Translations under genes and position numbers: made by a program | Notes under the pieces: model-generated | Told to the model about the DNA's origin: nothing | Databases searched by the model: none | The model's input: only the letters and a program-made list of their open reading frames with translations | In this document: piece after piece, positions 9,178-17,990 of the stretch | Numbering within the stretch: the stretch's first letter is position 1 | How the letters are laid out: every line of letters starts with the position of its first letter | Origin: Novosphingobium sp. SCN 66-18 | GTDB taxonomy: Bacteria > Pseudomonadota > Alphaproteobacteria > Sphingomonadales > Sphingomonadaceae | DNA length: 64,000 bases | Assembly (NCBI GenBank): GCA_001725355.1 | Contig: MEGD01000010.1 | Coordinates: 1-64,000, forward strand | Reading direction: 5' to 3'

Positions 9178-10617
9178 ATGGAAACACCTGAAACGATCAT
9201 CACCGAACTTTCCCGCATTTTCGACGCCGCCGTCGCCTCTCTGCGGGCCGATATCGCCGCTTTCGCCAAGCATGGCACCCCGCCCCCGCCCGAACGGCGG
9301 CACGATGGCAGCTACTGCTATCCCGAACTCCGCATCCATTTCGACGGCCAGACACTGGGCGATCATTCGACGCGCTCGTTCGGGCGGTTGATAGAGCGCG
9401 GCACTTATGCCTGCACCGTGACGCGGCCGGCGCTGTTCGAGGACTACCTGGCGGAACAGCTTGCCCTCATCATGTCGGACTACGAGGTGCGGATCGAAGT
9501 CTGCCCGTCCCGACAGGAAATCCCGTTTCCCTACGTGCTGGACGGCAGCGACGGTGCGCAGATGAGCGGGGTTACACCGCAGGATCTGGCGCAGCACTTC
9601 CCCACCACCGAACTGGCCCGCATCGGCGACGAGATCGCCGACGGGCTCGACGTGCCCGAATACGAAGGACTGCTGCCGCTGTCCTTGTTCGATGGCCTGC
9701 GCACCGATTTCAGCCTTGCCCGGCTGGCGCATTACACCGGCACGCGGCCCGACGATTTCCAGCGCTACGTGCTGTTCACCAACTACCACCGCTATGTCGA
9801 CGAATTCGTGGACTGGGCGGCGCAACAGGTGGGCGATGGCCATCACATCGCGCTGTCGGGCGCTGGCGGGCTGTACCTTGATGCGCCGGTCGACAACGCC
9901 CGTGCGCGCCTGTCCGACACCGCCTGGCGGCGGCACCAGATGCCAGCCTACCACCTGATCGCCCCCGATCGTTCGGGCATCACGCTCGTCAACATCGGCG
10001 TCGGCCCGTCCAACGCCAAGACGATCTGCGATCACCTGGCCGTGCTGCGCTCCGAAGCCTGGCTGATGATCGGCCATTGCGGCGGGCTGCGCCCCACCCA
10101 GAAGATCGGCGATTACGTGCTCGCCCACGCCTACCTGCGCGATGATCACGTGCTCGATCCCGTGTTGCCGCCCGAAATCCCGATCCCCGCCATTGCCGAG
10201 ATCCAGCGCGCGCTGGCGCAGGCGGCGGAGATGGTCAGTGGCACCGGCGGCGCGGACCTCAAGAAGCGCATGCGCACCGGCACGATCGTCACCACCGACG
10301 ACCGCAACTGGGAACTGCGCTACACCCAGTCCGCGCGGCGGTTCAGCCTGTCGCGCGCGGTCGGCATCGACATGGAAAGCGCCACGATCGCGGCGCAGGG
10401 CTATCGCTTCCGCGTGCCCTACGGGACGCTGCTGTGCGTCTCCGACAAACCGTTGCACGGCGAGATCAAGATGCCCGGCCAGGCCAACCGGTTCTACGAG
10501 GAAGCCATCGCCGCGCACCTCGCCATCGGCACGACCACCTGCGCTCTGCTGCGCGCCGAAGGGCCGCGCCTGCACAGCCGCAAATTGCGCGCGTTCAACG
10601 AGCCGCCGTTCCGGTAA
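9178..10617 (+). CDS. amn: AMP nucleosidase
   Basis: This 479-aa cytoplasmic enzyme hydrolyses AMP to adenine and ribose 5-phosphate and so tunes the adenylate pool. It has the N-terminal Amn-specific domain (residues ~1-180) and a C-terminal nucleoside phosphorylase-like domain: GVGPSNAKTICDHLAVLRSE, IGHCGGLRPTQKIGDYVLAHAY, the GIDMESATIAAQGYR base-binding motif and LLCVSDKPLHGEIK. Length matches E. coli Amn (484 aa). The ATG at 9178 is the only in-frame start that fits. It is monocistronic and divergent from rlpA. Confidence 0.95.
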   Translation: METPETIITELSRIFDAAVASLRADIAAFAKHGTPPPPERRHDGSYCYPELRIHFDGQTLGDHSTRSFGRLIERGTYACTVTRPALFEDYLAEQLALIMSDYEVRIEVCPSRQEIPFPYVLDGSDGAQMSGVTPQDLAQHFPTTELARIGDEIADGLDVPEYEGLLPLSLFDGLRTDFSLARLAHYTGTRPDDFQRYVLFTNYHRYVDEFVDWAAQQVGDGHHIALSGAGGLYLDAPVDNARARLSDTAWRRHQMPAYHLIAPDRSGITLVNIGVGPSNAKTICDHLAVLRSEAWLMIGHCGGLRPTQKIGDYVLAHAYLRDDHVLDPVLPPEIPIPAIAEIQRALAQAAEMVSGTGGADLKKRMRTGTIVTTDDRNWELRYTQSARRFSLSRAVGIDMESATIAAQGYRFRVPYGTLLCVSDKPLHGEIKMPGQANRFYEEAIAAHLAIGTTTCALLRAEGPRLHSRKLRAFNEPPFR

Positions 10618-10630
10618 ACTGCTCGCCCCG

Positions 10631-10680
10631 ATTGTGACAGTGCCGCCGGATGCGATTCGCGTGGCGGTACCTGTCACAAT
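10631..10680 (+). terminator. long imperfect inverted repeat in the 336-base amn/HD-GYP spacer
   Basis: ATTGTGACAG-TGCCGCC (10631-10647) and GGCGG-TAC-CTGTCACAAT (10663-10680) form a long stem with one small bulge and a 15-base loop, starting 13 bases after the amn stop. It is probably the amn terminator, although no T-run follows. The outer arms (TTGTGACA/TGTCACAA) also look like an operator. The rest of the spacer (10681-10953) is somewhat AT-richer and must hold the HD-GYP promoter; I see no clear -35/-10 pair. Confidence 0.5.
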
Positions 10681-10953
10681 CGACGTTCAAATTGAAAAAG
10701 GTGGATGGCGCGGCAGGCTTTCGCCGCACCGCCACAACCGCACAAATTACTGATTTTTTTGCACTATACCCGCCAGCACCTTGCCAGCGTGGCCAGGGTT
10801 GCGAACACGGCACTTTCACGCCCCGCAAATTTGTACGCGACGTTTACGATTTGGAACCATCCTGAATGTTACGCGAACCGAAGCGGACGAAACCTGCGTC
10901 CGCGTCGCACGGAGCAGTTTGGGTCAGGCTTTGAATATGAAGGTCGGTTGCCA

Positions 10954-12282
10954 ATGGCGCTAAAGCAGATTGAGAAGGATCAGGTCCGTGCCGGCATGTG
11001 GATTCATGCCATCAAGGGCGTGTGGTTCTTCCACCCGTTCTGGCGCGGCAAGTTCCTTCTGGAGCATAGCGACGACGTGGACGCGCTGCGCTCTGCGCGG
11101 ATTTCCGGCGTGATCATCGATACCGACAAGGGCCTCGACATCAAGGTCGACCCGCCCAAGGCCGCGAACCAGCCCGCTCCTTCGCCCGCCGCCGCACCCG
11201 CGCCCCAGCCCGCGCCAGCCCGCGCGACCCCGCGCAAAAACGCCAAGCCACGGCTCGCACCGATCGCACCGGCAGCACGCCAGAAGCCGGCCGCGCCCGA
11301 AACCTGCTCCATGGCAGCCGAACTCGGCCGCGCGCGCAAGACCGTGAACCTTGCGCGCCGCCTGATGTCCCAGCTTCTGAAGCAGGTTCGCTCGGGCGAT
11401 ACCATCGATGCCGAAAAGCTCGGCCCGCTGGTGGACGAAATCGCGGATTCGCTGTCGCGCAACAATTCCACGCTCACGTCGGTGCTGCGCCTGAAGCGCA
11501 AGGACGAATACACCTACATGCATTCGGTGACCGTCTCGGCGCTGATGATCAACCTTGCCCGCGAACTGGATTTCTCCGAGGAAAAGGTGCGCGAGGCCGG
11601 CATGGCCGGCCTGCTGCACGATATCGGCAAGATGGCGATCGATGATTCGATCCTGAACAAGGCCGGACGGCTGACCGACGCCGAGTTCGCCTCGATGCGG
11701 CAGCACCCCGAACGCGGGCATTCCGTACTGCGCAAGGACGACACGCTATCGGCGCTGGTCATGGACGTGGCGCTGCATCATCACGAAAAGGTCGACGGAA
11801 CCGGGTACCCCCATCGGCTGAGCGGCGACGAGATCACGCTGCTCTCGCGCATGGGCGCGGTGTGCGATGTCTATGACGCCGTCACGTCGGACCGCCCTTA
11901 CAAGGCGCCCTGGACACCGGCCGAAGCGATCCACGAGATGCTGAGCTGGAACGGCCATTTCGACGAATATGTGCTGGCCGCGTTCGTGCGCTCGGTCGGC
12001 GTCTATCCGGTCGGTTCACTGGTGCGCATTCCCGGCGACCGCCTCGCGATCGTGATCGAAACGCACCGCAAGCACCCGGAACGCCCCACGGTGCGCGCTT
12101 TCGCCAGCACCACGCCCGGCGTGACCATCGAACCGGAAGACATCAACCTGGCCGAAACGCAGGAAGACATTCTGAGCTTCGAACGGCCGGCCGACTGGGA
12201 CCTTCACGATTGGGAAGAACGCTGGCCCGCACTTGCCGGCGCTTCGCTCAAGAACGTCAAGGGCGAGAGCCCGAAGCGATAA
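10954..12282 (+). CDS. HD-GYP domain protein (probable cyclic-di-GMP phosphodiesterase)
   Basis: This 442-aa cytoplasmic protein has three parts. Residues 1-65 form a DUF3391 domain (starting MALKQIEKDQVRAGMWIHA). A Pro/Ala-rich linker covers ~70-118. An HD-GYP phosphodiesterase domain covers ~185-370, with metal-binding HD at 222-223 (LLHDIGKM), the HHHEKVDGTGYP signature at 275-286 and the following DVYDAVTSDRPYK. All signature residues are present, so c-di-GMP (or cGAMP) hydrolysis is likely. The ATG at 10954 begins DUF3391 and has GAAGG upstream; the 83 extra codons from 10705 lie in intergenic sequence. Its 3' end overlaps the convergent YbjN-like gene by 26 bases. Confidence 0.9.
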   Translation: MALKQIEKDQVRAGMWIHAIKGVWFFHPFWRGKFLLEHSDDVDALRSARISGVIIDTDKGLDIKVDPPKAANQPAPSPAAAPAPQPAPARATPRKNAKPRLAPIAPAARQKPAAPETCSMAAELGRARKTVNLARRLMSQLLKQVRSGDTIDAEKLGPLVDEIADSLSRNNSTLTSVLRLKRKDEYTYMHSVTVSALMINLARELDFSEEKVREAGMAGLLHDIGKMAIDDSILNKAGRLTDAEFASMRQHPERGHSVLRKDDTLSALVMDVALHHHEKVDGTGYPHRLSGDEITLLSRMGAVCDVYDAVTSDRPYKAPWTPAEAIHEMLSWNGHFDEYVLAAFVRSVGVYPVGSLVRIPGDRLAIVIETHRKHPERPTVRAFASTTPGVTIEPEDINLAETQEDILSFERPADWDLHDWEERWPALAGASLKNVKGESPKR

Positions 12283-12838
12283 GGCGGCCCGCCGGCCGCT
12301 TCGCATCCGCGCCGTTATCCTCGTTGAACGCCAGTGCGCCCACGTTATCCAGGGCGAAGCTGAAGTTTTCGACTACCTTGCGGAACACCGACGAATCCAG
12401 GCCGCCGCCGGTCACCACATCCCACGACAGCACGACCGACTTGTCGGTACCGATGGTCAGGGCGCCGAAGCGATAATCGCGCGCGAAGGCCGCCGCTTCC
12501 TGCGGCCCGAACGGCTTGTCGGGCGTGAAGCTGGCGCTGAACTGCAGCGATTGGCAGTTGTCGTGCATCTTCGCGTCGCAATCATAGAACAGCACGAACG
12601 TCTGCCATTTGCCGATGCGCGCGTTGATCAGCGGTTCGCCGGCGTCATCGGCGGTCAGATCGGCGCCGTAGCCCAGTGATCGCAGCGCCGCGACCACGCC
12701 ATCCGGGCTGGTCGCCGAGACCTGCCGCGCCAGCGCGACGGGTTCGGTATCGAGATTCATGCTGGCGTGGGCGGGCGCTGAGGCCGCAAAGGCACTTCCC
12801 AAAGCCAGAAACGCGGCAATCCGGCGCGATTTCATCAT
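12257..12838 (-). CDS. secreted YbjN-domain protein
   Basis: This 193-aa protein has a signal peptide (FLALGSAFAASAPAHA, cleavage after AHA) followed by a YbjN-type sensory fold. The stretch GKWQTFVLFYDCDAKMHDNCQS with the Cys pair is typical of the alphaproteobacterial secreted subfamily. Function is unknown; E. coli YbjN is a regulator or chaperone-like protein. Two adjacent ATG codons exist (12838 and 12835). The second has the better spacing (7 bases) to the AGAGGA site. That site lies inside an upstream hairpin (12842-12872), so translation may be structure-controlled. Confidence 0.8.
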   Translation of the reverse strand: MMKSRRIAAFLALGSAFAASAPAHASMNLDTEPVALARQVSATSPDGVVAALRSLGYGADLTADDAGEPLINARIGKWQTFVLFYDCDAKMHDNCQSLQFSASFTPDKPFGPQEAAAFARDYRFGALTIGTDKSVVLSWDVVTGGGLDSSVFRKVVENFSFALDNVGALAFNEDNGADAKRPAGRLIASGSRP

Positions 12839-12841
12839 GGC

Positions 12842-12872
12842 ATCCTCTGATCATTTTATGATTTGAGAGGAT
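12842..12872 (-). promoter_or_regulatory. hairpin sequestering the ribosome binding site of the YbjN-like gene
   Basis: On the minus strand ATCCTCT (12872-12866) pairs with AGAGGAT (12848-12842), which contains the AGAGGA ribosome binding site. Inside the loop ATCAT and ATGAT form a second, AT-only 5-bp stem. The start codons are 4 and 7 bases downstream. A weak, AT-rich structure masking the site is the usual architecture of an RNA thermometer; an operator palindrome in DNA is the alternative. Confidence 0.5.
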
Positions 12873-12958
12873 GGTGACGGAAACCGCGCCGAACGGCAAG
12901 AGCCTATGCATCGCCCCGCCTTGCCGCGGCAGCGATGCGGCTATCGGGCAACAGGCCT

Positions 12959-14785
12959 TTACCAGCCGCAGTCCTTGCCGCGGTTCTGCTGCTCCAGCCA
13001 GCGCGAAAGCGGTGCGAAATAGCGCACCATCGAGGCGCCGCTCATCTCGCGGCTGCCGGTGAAGGCTTCGAGCGCATCGGGCCAGGGCTTGGATGCGCCC
13101 ATCGTCAGCATCGCATTGAGCTTCTGCCCCACCGCCTTGTTGCCATAGAAGCTGCACCGGTGCAGCGGCCCCTTCCAGCCGGCCTGCTTGCACGCCGCCT
13201 CGAAGAACTGGAACTGCAGCACCCGCGCCAGGAAATAGCGCGTATAGGGCACCACGGCGGGGATGTGATACTTTGCGCCCGGATCGAAGGCATCGGGGCT
13301 GCGCGGCGCGGGCGGCACGATGCCCTGATACTTCAGGCGCATGTCGTTCCAGGCCGTTTCATACTGTGCGGGCTTGATCGTGCCGTTGAACACGTTCCAA
13401 CGCCAGCGATCGATCAGCAGGCCGAAAGGCAGGAACGCCACCTTGTCCATCGCCTGACGCAGCAGCAGGCCGGTGTCCTTTTCCGGGCCCGGCACCTTCG
13501 CGCGATCGAGCAGGCCGATCTGCACGAGATATTCGGGCGTGATCGACAGAGCCACGAAGTCGCCGATCGCTTCATGGAAGCCGTCGTTGGCGCCGTTCAG
13601 GTAAAGCGGGTCCTGCCCGTTGTAGGCGCGCTGGTAATAGTTGTGGCCGAGTTCGTGGTGGATGACGCCGAAATCGTCGCCATTCACCTTGATGCACATC
13701 TTGATGCGCAGGTCGTCCTTGTTGTCCACGTCCCAGGCCGAAGCGTGGCACACCACCTCGCGATCGCGCGGCTTCACGAACTGCGAGCGCTGCCAGAAGG
13801 TTTCGGGCAATTGCGCCAGGCCCAGCGAGGAATAGAAGCCCTCGCCCGCCTTCACCATCTTGAGCGGATCGTAGCCCTTCGCGGTCAGCAGATCGGTGAC
13901 GTCGTAACCAAGATCGCCCGCGCCCGCGGGGGCGACGATGTCATAAATGTTGCCCCATTCCTGCGCCCACATGTTGCCCAGCAGGTCGGCGCGGATCGGG
14001 CCGGTCCTGGGCTGCACGGCATCGCCGTACTTCTCGTTCAGCTTGGTGCGGACATAGCAGTGCAGCTGGCGATAGAGCGGCTGGACCTCGCCCCAGATCT
14101 TCTCGGTCAGCGCCGCGAAGGCATCGGGGTCCATATCGTAGTTCGACCGCCACAGCGCGCCCGTATCGGCGAAGCCAAGTTCGCGCGCGCCAGCGTTGGC
14201 GATATCGACCATGCGCACGTAGTCGGCCTTCATCGGCGTGCCGACCGTATCGTGCCAGCTTACCCACATTTCCTTGAGCTTCGCCGGATCGCGCGTGGTG
14301 CCCATCGCTTCCTCGATGTCGCTGCCATTGACGGGCTCGCCATTCAGCGTGCCATGGCCCTTGCCGTAGATGCCCTGGACGCGGGCCTGCAGCGCGGCGA
14401 ACTCCTCGGCCGCACCGGGCGTGGTCGGCGCGGGCGTGGTGATCTGGGTGCGGATGACCAGCAGCTTGCGCGCGACATCGGGTGCAAGGCCCGGCACCTT
14501 GGCGAGGATCGCCGCCTGCTTGGCCTGATCGACCTGGAGCTTCGTCAGCGCCGCGTTGCCGGCCGACGTAAGCTCGGCGGTATCGTAGGTAATGTTGGTC
14601 TGATAGACCCACTCGGTGCGGTTGGTGCGGACGGACTGGTCGAAGTAGTCCTTTTCCGCCTGGGACAGCCAGGTCTTCACCGTGGCGGGCGTGGCGGCAG
14701 CGTCCTGCGCGCAAGCGGGCGCGGCAAGGCCCGTCATGGAAAGACCCGCGACGGCCAGCGCGAGAACGGAAGACAGCGATTTCAT
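12959..14785 (-). CDS. M2-family peptidyl-dipeptidase (ACE-like metallopeptidase)
   Basis: This 608-aa exported zinc peptidase removes C-terminal dipeptides from oligopeptides. It has a signal peptide ending in APACAQ (about residue 27) and then one M2 catalytic domain. The zinc site HELGH is at residues 377-381 in VIHHELGHNYYQ, and the third ligand Glu405 lies in GFHEAIGDF. The later YHIPAVVPYTRYFLARVLQFQF matches the substrate and chloride-binding region of ACE. It is full length and all catalytic residues are present. It is followed at 86 bases distance by nothing co-directional upstream, so probably monocistronic. It likely supports peptide scavenging together with the S9 peptidase at 18 kb. 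Confidence 0.93.
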   Translation of the reverse strand: MKSLSSVLALAVAGLSMTGLAAPACAQDAAATPATVKTWLSQAEKDYFDQSVRTNRTEWVYQTNITYDTAELTSAGNAALTKLQVDQAKQAAILAKVPGLAPDVARKLLVIRTQITTPAPTTPGAAEEFAALQARVQGIYGKGHGTLNGEPVNGSDIEEAMGTTRDPAKLKEMWVSWHDTVGTPMKADYVRMVDIANAGARELGFADTGALWRSNYDMDPDAFAALTEKIWGEVQPLYRQLHCYVRTKLNEKYGDAVQPRTGPIRADLLGNMWAQEWGNIYDIVAPAGAGDLGYDVTDLLTAKGYDPLKMVKAGEGFYSSLGLAQLPETFWQRSQFVKPRDREVVCHASAWDVDNKDDLRIKMCIKVNGDDFGVIHHELGHNYYQRAYNGQDPLYLNGANDGFHEAIGDFVALSITPEYLVQIGLLDRAKVPGPEKDTGLLLRQAMDKVAFLPFGLLIDRWRWNVFNGTIKPAQYETAWNDMRLKYQGIVPPAPRSPDAFDPGAKYHIPAVVPYTRYFLARVLQFQFFEAACKQAGWKGPLHRCSFYGNKAVGQKLNAMLTMGASKPWPDALEAFTGSREMSGASMVRYFAPLSRWLEQQNRGKDCGW

Positions 14786-14871
14786 GGACGGGGACTCCCT
14801 GAGGACATTGCCAGCGCCGCGCGATGCGGGCGCCTGTCATGCCTCCGTGGTTAAGCCTCCGAACGCCGGGG

Positions 14872-15633
14872 TCAAGCGGGACTGGTAAGAAACGAAACGA
14901 TCTCCGCCCCCATTTCGGGCACGGTCACGCTGCTCATGTGCGTGCCGGGAATGGTCGCGCGGCGCGCATCGGGCAGCGCGGCGGCCAGCCGGTCGGCCGA
15001 GCCGTTGTCGTTGTCCTTGTCACCACAAAGAACCAGCACGGGCATGGTCACGGCGGCCAGGTCCTCGGGCGCGGTATCCGCCATCGAGCCCAGCAACAGC
15101 CGCGCGGCGACGCGATCGACGTTCATCGTCTTCATGAACTGCTGCGAGACATAGGCGGGATCGCCGGGCCGGATCGTGCCGAAGCGGTCGATCACGTCGA
15201 TGAAGAAATCGCGCCGCCCCTTCCATCCGGCCAGCCCCTCCAGCCCCATGCCCGCCAGCACCAGCCGGCGCGGGGATAGCCCGCCCAGCACCGCCCGCGC
15301 CGAGGTGCGCGATCCCAGCGAGAACCCGCACAGGTCGAAATCGGTCAGCCCCAGATGCGCCACCAGCGCCATGGCATCGAGCGCGAGCACGTCCGCCGGA
15401 TATTCAGCCGGATCATGCGGCGCTGCGCTTTGGCCGTGTGCGCGCAGATCGGGCATCAGGCATTCGAACCCGGCGGCGACAAGTTGCGCGGCGGTGCCGA
15501 ACTTGACCCAGTTGATCGCCGCCGAGGAGAACAGCCCGTGCAGCAGCACGACCGGCCGCCCCTTCCCCATCCGGTGCAGCGCGAGTTGCGCGCCGCCGTG
15601 GCCGGCGAAGAATTCGGTGGTCAGCTCGGTCAT
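14872..15633 (-). CDS. alpha/beta hydrolase
   Basis: This 253-aa alpha/beta-hydrolase fold protein has the oxyanion motif VVLLHGLFSSA, nucleophile elbow GFSLGSRTS (Ser near residue 105), acid in VLCGDKDNDNG and catalytic His in IPGTHMSSV. The substrate is not predictable. It overlaps the upstream GFA gene by 4 bases (ATGA at 15630-15633), so the two are translationally coupled. With the isomerase at 16098 they form a three-gene minus-strand unit that looks like part of aromatic or aldehyde breakdown, which is inference. Confidence 0.85.
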   Translation of the reverse strand: MTELTTEFFAGHGGAQLALHRMGKGRPVVLLHGLFSSAAINWVKFGTAAQLVAAGFECLMPDLRAHGQSAAPHDPAEYPADVLALDAMALVAHLGLTDFDLCGFSLGSRTSARAVLGGLSPRRLVLAGMGLEGLAGWKGRRDFFIDVIDRFGTIRPGDPAYVSQQFMKTMNVDRVAARLLLGSMADTAPEDLAAVTMPVLVLCGDKDNDNGSADRLAAALPDARRATIPGTHMSSVTVPEMGAEIVSFLTSPA

Positions 15634-16079
15634 TCGGGAACCTCCAGTCCGGCGGCCTTCCAGCGGTCGGCCACGCTCGGTGTCTGGTCGCTGCGATGGC
15701 GGGGAAGCGCGCGCGTGTCCAGCCATGCCTCGTGCAGGCTTTCGGCGCCGGCGTGCGCCACCGGACGGAAACAGGACGGATCGTCGAAACTGCCGACGGT
15801 AAGGTCCATCATGCCGGCGCCATCGACAAAGGCGAACCCCAGCGGCGTGCCGCAACCCGAACAGAACGGACGCCGCGCGATGGGAGACGAGGCATACCAG
15901 TCCGGCTCGCGTTCCCAGGCGACGGCGTCGGGCGCCACCTGCACGAAAGCGGCGGCCACTCCTCCGGTTGCCTTCTGGCACATCCGGCAATGGCAGAGAT
16001 AGGCCTCGTCGCTGTCCAGGCGTACGGCATAGCGGATGCGGCCGCACTGGCAGCCGCCGGTCATGGCAGAGGGCGTCAT
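15630..16079 (-). CDS. GFA-family protein (glutathione-dependent formaldehyde-activating fold)
   Basis: This 149-aa zinc protein of the GFA/CENP-V fold has the expected cysteine pattern: GGCQCGRIRY, CHCRMCQKATGG and PFCSGCGTPLGF. The founding member speeds S-hydroxymethylglutathione formation, but most homologues have no proven reaction. It shares a 4-base ATGA overlap with the downstream hydrolase and lies 18 bases after the isomerase stop. Confidence 0.88.
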   Translation of the reverse strand: MTPSAMTGGCQCGRIRYAVRLDSDEAYLCHCRMCQKATGGVAAAFVQVAPDAVAWEREPDWYASSPIARRPFCSGCGTPLGFAFVDGAGMMDLTVGSFDDPSCFRPVAHAGAESLHEAWLDTRALPRHRSDQTPSVADRWKAAGLEVPE

Positions 16080-16097
16080 TCGCGCAGCGTAGCGCGA

Positions 16098-16748
16098 CTA
16101 TCCCCGCCTCGTCAGCCCCTTCTGTTCCATGCGCCATACCGCAAGGTCGATGCGGTCCTGCCCGAAGAACGGTTCGCCGTCAAAGACCAGCGTGGGCACG
16201 CCCCAGTGGCCGGCGGCTTCCAGCGCTTCCTGGTTGGCGGCGAGTTCGGCATCGAGCCTATCCGCGTCGCTGGCGGCTTCGGCTTCGAGTTCCGCAAAGT
16301 CCAGCCCGGCGCGGGCTGCGGCGCCGGCCAGATGATCGCCCTCGTGCCAGCCCTGCGTTCCACCCCAGATCAGGCGCGAGACTTCATCGGCGAAGGCCAG
16401 CGACTTGCCGCGCCGCGATGCCGCCTGCCCCATGCGCGTCAGCCGGAAGATATAGGGCTGCTCGTCCGCGATGCGCCGTGTGGCGATGTCCTGCACGATC
16501 GGATCGGGGCGCGGCGGAACGAAGGGAATGCCATGGAACTGCGCCAGCCGCGCCACGTCCACGAACAGATAGCGCAGCCAGCCGGGATGGTTGCGCTCGA
16601 AGAAATCGGGCTGCCGGATCGCCAGCGGATAGACCGGGCGCAGATTGATGGCGAGGTCGTACTCGTCCGTCAGCGCGCGATAGCGGCGCGTGGCAAGATA
16701 GCTGTACGGGCTGCGGAACGACCAGAAAACGTCGGCGGAAAGCGTCAT
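16098..16748 (-). CDS. 2-hydroxychromene-2-carboxylate isomerase family (DsbA-fold, kappa GST-like)
   Basis: This 216-aa protein has the thioredoxin-fold start FWSFRSPYSYLATRRY with catalytic Ser in place of the DsbA cysteine. Its C-terminal cis-Pro and FFGQDRIDLAVWRME motifs are typical of HCCA isomerases. Those enzymes use glutathione to isomerise a naphthalene-pathway intermediate, and many paralogues have other substrates. I chose ATG 16748. The TTG at 16769 would begin inside a hairpin and add an unconserved MGEGTRA. The ribosome binding site GGGAGAGGG lies in the 3' arm of the hairpin at 16757-16798. Confidence 0.85.
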   Translation of the reverse strand: MTLSADVFWSFRSPYSYLATRRYRALTDEYDLAINLRPVYPLAIRQPDFFERNHPGWLRYLFVDVARLAQFHGIPFVPPRPDPIVQDIATRRIADEQPYIFRLTRMGQAASRRGKSLAFADEVSRLIWGGTQGWHEGDHLAGAAARAGLDFAELEAEAASDADRLDAELAANQEALEAAGHWGVPTLVFDGEPFFGQDRIDLAVWRMEQKGLTRRG

Positions 16749-16756
16749 GGCGCGGG

Positions 16757-16798
16757 TGCCCTCTCCCAAGGATCAGAGGCGATCCTAGGGAGAGGGCA
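16757..16798 (-). promoter_or_regulatory. 18-bp hairpin between asd and the isomerase gene, covering the latter's ribosome binding site
   Basis: TGCCCTCTCCCAAGGATC (16757-16774) pairs with GATCCTAGGGAGAGGGCA (16781-16798), with one mismatch and a 6-base loop. It sits 67 bases after the asd stop and ends 9 bases before the next start codon. No U-run follows on the minus strand, so rather than a simple terminator it may be a translation-blocking leader. The only ribosome binding site of the next gene is in its 3' arm. Confidence 0.65.
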
Positions 16799-16865
16799 AC
16801 GGTCACGCAAATGTTATGACACCGGGAACGCCGAATTATCTCCTCAACAGGGAGGAAGGTTCGGC

Positions 16866-17891
16866 TTATCCCTTCTTGAGGTGCCGGCGGCCCAGCAGTT
16901 CGGCGATCTGCACCGCGTTGAGCGCCGCGCCCTTGCGCAGGTTGTCCGAAACGCACCACAGCGCGAGGCCGTTGTCGACGGTCGAATCCTCGCGCACGCG
17001 CGAAACGAAGGTGGCGTAATCGCCCACGCATTCCACCGGCGTCACGTATCCGCCGTTCTCGCGCTTGTCGACGAGCATGACGCCCGGCGCCTCGCGCAGG
17101 ATCGACTGGGCCTGCTCGGCGGAGATTTCTTCCTCGAACTCCAGATGGACCGCTTCCGAGTGGCCGATGAACACCGGCACGCGAACGCAGGTGGCGACAA
17201 CCTTGACCTTCGGATCGAGGATCTTCTTGGTTTCGGCGACCATCTTCCATTCTTCCTTGGTCGAGCCATCGTCCAGGAAGACGTCGATGTGCGGGATCAC
17301 GTTGAAGGCGATCTGCTTGGTGAACTTCTTGGGTTCGACCGGATCGCCCACGAAGATCGCGCGGCTTTGCTCGAACAGTTCGTCCATGCCTTCCTTGCCC
17401 GCGCCGGACACGGACTGGTAGGTCGAGACGACTACGCGCTTGATCTTCGCCGCATCGTGCAGCGGCTTCAGCGCGACGACCATCTGCGCGGTCGAGCAGT
17501 TGGGGTTGGCGATGATGTTGCGCTTGGTGTAGCCGTCGATCGCGTCGGGGTTCACTTCGGGCACGATCAGCGGCACGTCCGGGTCCATGCGGTAGAGCGA
17601 CGAATTGTCGATCACCACGCAGCCCTGCGAAGCGGCCTTGGGGGCATAGATCTTGGTCGGGCCGGAACCGGCGGCGAACAGCGCGATGTCCCAGCCGGTG
17701 AAATCGAAATGCTCGATGTTCTGGACCTTGAGCTTCTTCCCGGTCTCGCCGAACTCGATCTCGGTGCCCTGCGAACGCGGCGAGGCGACGGCGGCGATCT
17801 CGTCGATCGGAAACGCGCGCTCGGCAAGGATGTTGAGCATCTCGCGGCCCACGTTCCCCGTCGCGCCGACAACTACAACCCGGTAACCCAT
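16866..17891 (-). CDS. asd: aspartate-semialdehyde dehydrogenase
   Basis: This 341-aa NADPH enzyme reduces aspartyl phosphate to aspartate semialdehyde, the branch point to lysine/diaminopimelate, threonine and methionine. It shows the N-terminal nucleotide motif VVVGATGNVGREML, the catalytic Cys in ANPNCSTAQM, the GAGKEGMDEL stretch and substrate-binding Arg/His in VRVPVFIGHSEAVH. Length is normal. It is monocistronic. dapF at 26.3 kb works further down the same lysine pathway. Confidence 0.97.
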   Translation of the reverse strand: MGYRVVVVGATGNVGREMLNILAERAFPIDEIAAVASPRSQGTEIEFGETGKKLKVQNIEHFDFTGWDIALFAAGSGPTKIYAPKAASQGCVVIDNSSLYRMDPDVPLIVPEVNPDAIDGYTKRNIIANPNCSTAQMVVALKPLHDAAKIKRVVVSTYQSVSGAGKEGMDELFEQSRAIFVGDPVEPKKFTKQIAFNVIPHIDVFLDDGSTKEEWKMVAETKKILDPKVKVVATCVRVPVFIGHSEAVHLEFEEEISAEQAQSILREAPGVMLVDKRENGGYVTPVECVGDYATFVSRVREDSTVDNGLALWCVSDNLRKGAALNAVQIAELLGRRHLKKG

Positions 17892-17990
17892 TTCACTTCA
17901 CTCCCAGTGCCGCGCATCGCATGACGCGGGCCGTCCATAGCGGCTGGTTCCGACCAGCCAAGCGAATTGGCCTTCCGGCCACCCAAATTC

